Below, piece by piece: positions 59,164 to 64,000 of a stretch of 64,000 nt of DNA. This stretch comes from Bradyrhizobium sp. U87765 SZCCT0048. Its GTDB lineage: Bacteria; Pseudomonadota; Alphaproteobacteria; Rhizobiales; Xanthobacteraceae. The stretch is taken from NCBI RefSeq assembly GCF_018131225.1, contig NZ_JAFCMM010000003.1, positions 570,001 through 634,000 on the forward strand, in the 5' to 3' direction. The stretch's first letter is position 1. Every line of letters begins with the position of its first letter. A program made the translations under genes and the position numbers. The notes under the pieces were generated by a model that made no database searches, had not been told where the DNA came from, and was given only the letters and a program-made list of their open reading frames with translations.

Positions 59164-59937
59164 TTACCTCCGCACGCCCGAAAGCCAGCCGAGACCATCG
59201 AGCGTCTTGCCCGCAGGCCGGTATTCGCAGCCGACGAAGCCGGCGTAGCCGAGGCGGTCGAGCACGCCGAACACCCGCGCGTCATCGAGTTCGCCGCTGC
59301 ACGGCTCGTGGCGCTCCGGCACCGAGGCAACCTGGATATGTCCGATAATTGGCATCATCGCCTCGAGGCCGCGGGTGACGTCGCCATGGATGATCTGGCG
59401 GTGATAGATGTCGAACTGCAGCTTGAGGTTCGGCCGCGCCAGCCGCCGCACGATGTCGGCGGCGACGTCGAAATTGTTGAGGAAGTAGCCGGGCACGTCG
59501 CGCGGATTGATCGGCTCGATCACGATGTCGATGCCAGCTTCGTCCGCGCGGTCCGAGGCGAACAGCAAAGCGCGCTCATAAGCGGCCATCGCCGCCGGAT
59601 CCTGCGCCGGCGCGAGGCCGGCCATGACATGCAGACGCTTGACGCCCGTCGCCCTGACATACACCAGCGCCGTGTCGATCGACGCCTCGAACGCCGCGCG
59701 CTGGTCCGGCCGCGCCGCAAAGCCACGCTCGCCCTTGTCCCAGTCCCCCGGCGGCCCGTTGAACAGCGCCGGCGTCAGCTTGTTGCGCTGCAGCCGCTCG
59801 GCGACCTCGTCGGGCGTGAAATCGTAGGGAAACAGAAACTCGACCGCGTCGAAGCCGACGTCGGCCGCTGCGGCAAAGCGGTCGAGGAACGACCACTCGT
59901 TGAACATCATCGTGAGGTTGGCGGCGAAGCGCGGCAT
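59164..59937 (-). CDS. otnI: 2-oxo-tetronate isomerase (hydroxypyruvate isomerase family)
   Basis: A 257-residue TIM-barrel protein of the hydroxypyruvate isomerase/OtnI family. Typical blocks: FAANLTMMFNEWSFLDRF at the start, the metal-site glutamate in IEPINPRDVPGYFL, LQFDIYHRQI, GHIQVASVPERHEP and the final glutamate in GCEYRPAG. In this context it converts 2-oxo-tetronate to 3-oxo-tetronate between LtnD and OtnK. Hydroxypyruvate isomerase activity proper is less likely here. Confidence 0.92.
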   Translation of the reverse strand: MPRFAANLTMMFNEWSFLDRFAAAADVGFDAVEFLFPYDFTPDEVAERLQRNKLTPALFNGPPGDWDKGERGFAARPDQRAAFEASIDTALVYVRATGVKRLHVMAGLAPAQDPAAMAAYERALLFASDRADEAGIDIVIEPINPRDVPGYFLNNFDVAADIVRRLARPNLKLQFDIYHRQIIHGDVTRGLEAMMPIIGHIQVASVPERHEPCSGELDDARVFGVLDRLGYAGFVGCEYRPAGKTLDGLGWLSGVRR

Positions 59938-59967
59938 CGGCGGGTCTCGTTCTCGTAACGTTGAAGC

Positions 59968-60897
59968 TCAGCTCTGGGCCGTCTTGGTCAGCGGCAGCTC
60001 GAGGCCGGCGACCCGGGCATAGAGCCGTGCCACGGAGGCGTCGTCGTCACGGCCCATGCCGGCGGCCGCGGTCATCAGGAACATCTGCAGCGCAGCGGAT
60101 GCAACCGGGGTGGGAAATTTCGCCGAGCGCGACATGTCGTTGATGATGCCGAGATCCTTGGTGAAGATGTCGACCGCGCTGCGCGGCGTGTAGTCGCCAT
60201 CCAGCACATGGGGCATGCGGTTCTCGAACATCCAGGAGTTGCCGGCGGACGCCGTGATCACCTCGTACACCTTGGCGATGTCGAGGCCGAGGCGTTTGGC
60301 GAATACCATCGCCTCCGACGCCGCCGCGATGTGCACGCCGGCGAGCAGTTGATTGACCATCTTGAAGGCCGCGCCGGTGCCCGGCTCGTCGCCGAGGCGA
60401 TAGACCTTCGCCGCCATGGCGTCGAGCGCCGGCTCGGCTTTCGTCATCGCCTCCGGTGCACCGGACGCCAGCACGGTGAGCGCGCCCTCCGCGGCGCGCT
60501 GCGCGCCGCCACTGATCGGGCTGTCGACATAGAGCAGCCCAGCGTCAGTCGCCGCGGCCGCGAACGCCCGCGCCCGCTCTGGCGCCATGGTGGCACAGGA
60601 CAGAATCACCGCGCCCTTTTGCATCACGGTGGCGATACCCTGCGCGCCGAACAGCACCGCATCGGTCTGATCGGCATTGACGACCACGACCACCACGATG
60701 TCGGCGTATTTCGCCGCCTCCTGCGCCGTCGCCGCAGCGATGCCACCGCTGTCATGCGCGAAGCGCTGGCTGACCTCGGGCCGGACATCGTATCCCGCAA
60801 CCTGCAGCCCCTTGCGCCGCAATGACAGCGCCATGCCATAGCCCATCGAGCCGAGACCGATCACGGCCGCGCGGTGGTGGGGGTGTGACGTTTCCAT
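59968..60897 (-). CDS. ltnD: L-threonate dehydrogenase
   Basis: A 309-residue beta-hydroxyacid dehydrogenase. The NAD-binding motif is VIGLGSMGYGMALSL (about 13-27), the substrate loop DSPISGGAQRAAEGALTV, and the catalytic lysine in AFKMVNQLLAGVH. The C-terminal GNSWMFENRMPHVLDGDY is characteristic of LtnD. It oxidises L-threonate (a breakdown product of ascorbate) at C2, feeding otnI-otnK-otnC to make dihydroxyacetone phosphate. It is the first gene of the operon, with a direct-repeat operator just upstream. No dedicated transporter or regulator is in the window. Confidence 0.92.
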   Translation of the reverse strand: METSHPHHRAAVIGLGSMGYGMALSLRRKGLQVAGYDVRPEVSQRFAHDSGGIAAATAQEAAKYADIVVVVVVNADQTDAVLFGAQGIATVMQKGAVILSCATMAPERARAFAAAATDAGLLYVDSPISGGAQRAAEGALTVLASGAPEAMTKAEPALDAMAAKVYRLGDEPGTGAAFKMVNQLLAGVHIAAASEAMVFAKRLGLDIAKVYEVITASAGNSWMFENRMPHVLDGDYTPRSAVDIFTKDLGIINDMSRSAKFPTPVASAALQMFLMTAAAGMGRDDDASVARLYARVAGLELPLTKTAQS

Positions 60898-60908
60898 CTG
60901 ACCTTCGC

Positions 60909-60928
60909 TTGTTATCGTTTGTTGTCGT
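60909..60928. promoter_or_regulatory. Ten-base tandem repeat upstream of ltnD
   Basis: TTGTTATCGT directly followed by TTGTTGTCGT (nine of ten identical), 12-31 bases before the ltnD start. One helical turn per unit is the pattern seen in DeoR-family operators. Confidence 0.55.
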
Positions 60929-61110
60929 CTGTCTGGCCCGCGCCGGGGAGGCGGCGGTATGTTCTGGCCACCAGTCTAGACCGGGCGCGTCGCCCAAGGC
61001 GAGTCGAGGCCGGACGATGACTCACCGCATCGTGGATGCCCGCGTCGCCTCAGGTAGACCTCGCCTGCGCATGACAGTAAATTCATGCACCATCGGGGCG
61101 GTGGTGACTT

Positions 61111-61167
61111 GACGCAGGTTCCCACTTCCCCCACTTGCGTCGGGACCCACTTGCCTCACTATGTGGG
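61111..61167. other. Structured leader region before the DUF6460 gene
   Basis: GACGCAGGT (61111-61119) pairs with ACTTGCGTC (61133-61141), one G-U; CCCAC/GTGGG at about 61146-61167 forms a second weak stem. CCCACTT occurs three times. The remaining gap from 60929 shows nothing recognised. Confidence 0.35.
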
Positions 61168-61205
61168 CCTTCGCGCCGGATGACGGCGCAGCCGGGAGAC
61201 CAGAG

Positions 61206-61532
61206 ATGTCGATGGACGACAAGCCGATCGAAACCAAGGCGCCAGAGTACCGCCAGCCAGCGGGCGACGGGTTGTCGCGCTTTCTCGGCGGCTCACCGCT
61301 GACGGTCCTGTTCCGTCTGATCCTGCTGTCGATCTTGGTCGGCGTGGTGCTGGCGGCCATCGGCTTCGATCCCTGGAATATCGTTGTCAGCATCCGCCTG
61401 CTGTTCCAGAGCATCTGGGAGCGCGGCTTCGAGACGGTGAACTGGCTGTGGCGCTACTTCCTGCTCGGCGCGGTGATCGTCATCCCGGTCTGGCTGCTGA
61501 TGCGCATCTTCGGCTCGCACAAGCCGCGCTGA
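61206..61532 (+). CDS. DUF6460 integral membrane protein
   Basis: A 108-residue protein starting MSMDDKPIETKAPEYRQ with GGGAG seven bases upstream. A polar N-terminus (1-35) leads to two transmembrane helices (about 36-55 and 78-98; LFRLILLSILVGVVLAAIGF and YFLLGAVIVIPVWLLMRIF) joined by an amphipathic loop (VSIRLLFQSIWERGFETV). Small proteins of this form are conserved in Rhizobiales without known function. It lies upstream of a MATE exporter in the same direction, separated by 94 bases. Confidence 0.8.
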   Translation: MSMDDKPIETKAPEYRQPAGDGLSRFLGGSPLTVLFRLILLSILVGVVLAAIGFDPWNIVVSIRLLFQSIWERGFETVNWLWRYFLLGAVIVIPVWLLMRIFGSHKPR

Positions 61533-61626
61533 GACTGTCCCGCCACGCCGGGCGCGGGCATCACGGCCCGCGCCGCCTGCCGCGGCCTCAGCCGGGCGAT
61601 GGATCACCCCTGATGCAAGACAATTG

Positions 61627-62970
61627 ATGCAAGACCACGCCTCGCCGCCCTCCGCCGCGACGCTCCAGCCTGCCGTGACCACACGGCGGGTGTTCGCCCT
61701 CGCCGGCCCCGCGATGCTGGCGAACCTGACGACGCCATTCCTCGGCGTGGTGGCGACCGCCGCGATCGGCCGCCTCGGCGAATCCCATCTGCTGGGCGGC
61801 GTCGCGATGGCCTCGGTGGTGTTCGACTGCATGTTCTGGCTGTTCGGCTTCCTGCGGATGGGCACCGTGGCGCTCACCGCGCAGGCACAGGGCGCCAGCG
61901 ATGCACCGGAGATCCGCGCCGTGCTGGTGCGTGCGGTGCTGCTGAGCAGCGTGGTCGGCCTCGCCCTGCTCGCGCTGCAGCTGCCGCTCTCCAGCGCGGT
62001 CTTCGGCCTGCTCGGCGGCAGCGATGCGGTGACCGCCGCGGCGAAGACCTACTTCGCCATCCGCCTGTGGTCGGCGCCGTTCGTGCTCGCCAATTACGTG
62101 CTGCTCGGCTGGCTGGTCGGCCAGGCGCGGCCCGGCAGCGCCCTGATGCTGCAGATCATCATCAACGTCGTCAACATGGCCGCGACGGTGTGGCTGGTAC
62201 TCGGTGCTGGCAAGGGCATCGCCGGCGCCGCAATCGCCGCGATCATCGCCGAAGGCGCAGGCTGCATCGCCGGTGCGATCGTCGCGTGGCGCCTGCTCGG
62301 CGGCCGCTTCGGCGTCACTTCGCGCACGCTGTTCGACCGCGCCAAGCTCGGCCGCATGCTCGCGGTCAACCGCGACATCATGATCCGCACCGCGGCGCTG
62401 ATTGCCGTCTTCCTGTTCTTCACCGCCGAGGGCGCACGCGCCGGTGACAACGTGCTGGCCGCCAACGCCGTGCTCAACAACTTCATGCTGATCGGCTCGT
62501 TCTTTCTCGACGGCCTTGCCAATGCCGCCGAGCAGCTGTGCGGCCGCAGCATCGGCGCGCGCGACCGCACGGGCTTTTCGCAGGCAGTGCGCCTCATCGT
62601 GATCTGGGGCTTCGCTTTCGCCGCGGCGGTGACCATCGTGTTCGTCACCGCCGGCGGCCCTCTGATCGATTTCATCACCACGAGCCCCGACGTGCGCCAG
62701 ACCGCGCGCGACTACATGTGGCTCGCGGCACTCGCGCCGCTGTGCGGGGTGATGGCCTATGCGTTCGACGGCGTCTACATCGGCGCCACATGGTCGCGCG
62801 ACATGCGCAATCTGATGATCGTGTCGCTCGGCTGCTACTTCGCCGGATGGTGGCTGCTGAAGCCGCTCGGCAATGCGGGCCTGTGGGGCGCGCTGCTGGT
62901 GTTCCTGCTGGCGCGCGGCCTGTTGCAGATGATGCGCTATCGCGGCCTGCTGCGCGCGACCTTCGCCTGA
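61627..62970 (+). CDS. MATE family efflux transporter (DinF-like)
   Basis: A 447-residue multidrug and toxin extrusion protein with 12 hydrophobic segments in two six-helix halves. Landmarks are FALAGPAMLANLTTPFLGVVATAAIGRLG at the start, GFLRMGTVALTAQAQGA and the second-half FFLDGLANAAEQLCGRSIGA. This is the DinF-type branch, which exchanges sodium or protons for cationic drugs or metabolites. A TGATGCAAGAC repeat (61611-61621 and 61625-61635) surrounds the start; the first ATG runs into a stop after four codons. Cargo unknown. Confidence 0.9.
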   Translation: MQDHASPPSAATLQPAVTTRRVFALAGPAMLANLTTPFLGVVATAAIGRLGESHLLGGVAMASVVFDCMFWLFGFLRMGTVALTAQAQGASDAPEIRAVLVRAVLLSSVVGLALLALQLPLSSAVFGLLGGSDAVTAAAKTYFAIRLWSAPFVLANYVLLGWLVGQARPGSALMLQIIINVVNMAATVWLVLGAGKGIAGAAIAAIIAEGAGCIAGAIVAWRLLGGRFGVTSRTLFDRAKLGRMLAVNRDIMIRTAALIAVFLFFTAEGARAGDNVLAANAVLNNFMLIGSFFLDGLANAAEQLCGRSIGARDRTGFSQAVRLIVIWGFAFAAAVTIVFVTAGGPLIDFITTSPDVRQTARDYMWLAALAPLCGVMAYAFDGVYIGATWSRDMRNLMIVSLGCYFAGWWLLKPLGNAGLWGALLVFLLARGLLQMMRYRGLLRATFA

Positions 62971-63048
62971 GCGCGGACAACTGCTGCACTGTGCGCCGGC
63001 GCCGCAACACCAACACGTGACGTGCGTGGATACCGGTTCCGTCGCAAG

Positions 63049-63064
63049 TGTGATCCACATCACA
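63049..63064. promoter_or_regulatory. Perfect CRP/FNR-superfamily palindrome
   Basis: TGTGA-TCCACA-TCACA is an exact CRP core site with A/T-leaning flanks, about 150 bases before the protease gene. The same gap (62971-63211) also has hairpin GTTGGCC-GAAA-GGCCAAC (63115-63132) and the inverted repeat TCAAA-GAAAA-TTTGA (63163-63177). Confidence 0.65.
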
Positions 63065-63211
63065 TCCACCGTAGCGTTTGGCGTGCACACTTCCGATCGC
63101 AGAGCATTCTGCTTGTTGGCCGAAAGGCCAACGCCGGGGATGGCCGGCTGACATTTCTGCACTCAAAGAAAATTTGAAGCATTTGTCATCATCATCTCTG
63201 GAGACTGCGTC

Positions 63212-64000
63212 ATGGCTTTTCAGACCTATGGCGAGCTTCGCCAGGAGCTCGCGCGCGAAAACCTACCCTGGACCGTCAATCCGCAATTCGCCGACAGTGA
63301 ACCGATCCGCCGCCCGCCCCTCGGCGCGGTGAGCAAGCCGCCGCCCGCGGTGCCGAGCCGCCGGGTCGATGTCGAGGCGGTGGTCCGGGACAATCCGCCG
63401 ACGAACATCCTGCTCGCGCGCGATCTGCTGACGCGCGGCGTGCTGCGCTCGCCGCCGCCGTTCCTCGGACAGGCCGGCGCGAGCCCGAACGCCGCTCCCG
63501 CCGGTGGGCCGGCCGCGCCGCTGGTCGTCGACTGGCGCAACCGCTTCGGCTGGCCGTGGGTCACCGCGATCCGCGACCAGGATCCCTGCGAGCATTGCTG
63601 GATCTACGCGCCGACCGCACTCGTCGAGTGCATGGTGCGCATCGAACACTGCGTGTGGAGCCCACGCTCCGAAGGCGACTACATCGAGGCCAACAAGATC
63701 CCGTGCGGCCAGTGCGGCGATCCCGTTCCGGTGCTCAACTGGTTCGCATCGAACGGCGTCACCGATCTCGACTGCGTGCCCTGGGTCGACAGCGACCCCG
63801 GCGACCGCAGCGGACCCTACTGGAATCCATCGCCGAACGGCTGCGGCGGCGGATCGATGAAGCCGCCGCCCGCATGGGCGCCGGTGGGCAGCCGCAACGG
63901 CCGCACCGTGAAGATCCCGGCCTACACCTCGATCGACAACATTCAGGACCAGAAGAACTGGATCCAGAACGTCGGCCCGCTGGTGGTGTATTTCGAGGTC
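63212..64000 (+). CDS. Papain-family (C1A) cysteine peptidase, 3' end outside window
   Basis: The first 263 residues of a C1-type peptidase. A GGAG lies nine bases before the ATG. No signal peptide is present; a polar, proline-rich region (1-105) stands where a propeptide would be. Mature-like sequence begins near VVDWRNRFGWPWVTAIRDQ. Active-site signature: Gln123 (RDQD), Cys126 and catalytic Cys129 followed by Trp130 in DPCEHCWIY. Several further cysteines (IPCGQCGDP; DLDCVPW; NGCGGGS) imply disulfides. The His and Asn of the triad would lie beyond position 64000. Papain-like enzymes are uncommon in alphaproteobacteria; the target is unknown. Confidence 0.8.
   Translation, partial: MAFQTYGELRQELARENLPWTVNPQFADSEPIRRPPLGAVSKPPPAVPSRRVDVEAVVRDNPPTNILLARDLLTRGVLRSPPPFLGQAGASPNAAPAGGPAAPLVVDWRNRFGWPWVTAIRDQDPCEHCWIYAPTALVECMVRIEHCVWSPRSEGDYIEANKIPCGQCGDPVPVLNWFASNGVTDLDCVPWVDSDPGDRSGPYWNPSPNGCGGGSMKPPPAWAPVGSRNGRTVKIPAYTSIDNIQDQKNWIQNVGPLVVYFEV

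Overview
The window looks like a chromosomal segment of an alphaproteobacterium of the Bradyrhizobium/Rhodopseudomonas/Afipia group (Nitrobacteraceae). This rests on the high GC content, the F0 operon atpI-B-E-F'-F standing apart from F1 and carrying both b and b' subunits, the cytochrome c oxidase order ctaC-ctaD-ctaB-(ctaF)-ctaG-ctaE-DUF983-SURF1 followed by thrC and an M16 peptidase, a PodJ-like polarity protein, Omp25-type outer membrane barrels, and short CTAGAGC-headed dispersed repeats. No tRNA, rRNA, CRISPR array, prophage or insertion sequence was recognised. Genus is inference from gene order and recalled family features.

Layout. 0.2-6.5 kb: a CrbS-like hybrid sensor kinase fused to a sodium/solute-symporter module, a convergent LuxR-type response regulator, and an MHS-type MFS transporter. 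6.5-8.6 kb: YjbQ, a secreted coiled-coil protein and a DsbA/HCCA-isomerase protein. 8.8-11.6 kb: F0 ATP synthase operon from a good promoter to a strong terminator. 11.6-22.7 kb, minus strand: lipoprotein, acetyltransferase, M16 peptidase, thrC and the whole aa3-oxidase assembly operon. 23-27.5 kb: IalB-like protein, acetyltransferase, TldD, signal peptidase I, a MmcQ/YjbR protein and a double PAN-domain protein. 27.7-30.5 kb: plant-type glutamate-cysteine ligase, and a MarR regulator divergent from a glutathione transferase, sharing a compact double-operator promoter. 30.6-36 kb: a beta-oxidation set (acyl-CoA dehydrogenase, thiolase, FadB-like enzyme). 36.4-42.3 kb: PodJ-like Sel1 protein, TSUP exporter with its TIGR02186 partner, then an AT-richer patch with an orphan gene and a repeat. 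42.4-46.6 kb: DgoA-like aldolase with IclR regulator, a translationally coupled EamA/metallo-beta-lactamase pair, and a divergent LysR regulator.

46.7-55.7 kb holds the four-gene ligase-associated DNA repair set (PdeM, Lhr-type helicase, exonuclease, ATP-dependent ligase), split in the middle by a tandem two-barrel outer membrane protein, a TPR-methyltransferase and a small transcription unit. 55.7-57.2 kb: three small hypothetical genes and a repeat. 57.2-60.9 kb: a complete L-threonate/four-carbon acid sugar pathway (ltnD-otnI-otnK-otnC). 61.2-64 kb: DUF6460 membrane protein, a MATE exporter, and a papain-like protease that runs off the window behind a perfect CRP-type palindrome.

The most unusual feature is the small minus-strand unit at about 51.76-51.96 kb. 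It has a near-consensus promoter, an almost perfect Shine-Dalgarno sequence, a 14-codon ORF, two competing anti-Shine-Dalgarno segments and a terminator hairpin. It looks like a self-contained translation-sensing RNA or tiny-peptide gene.
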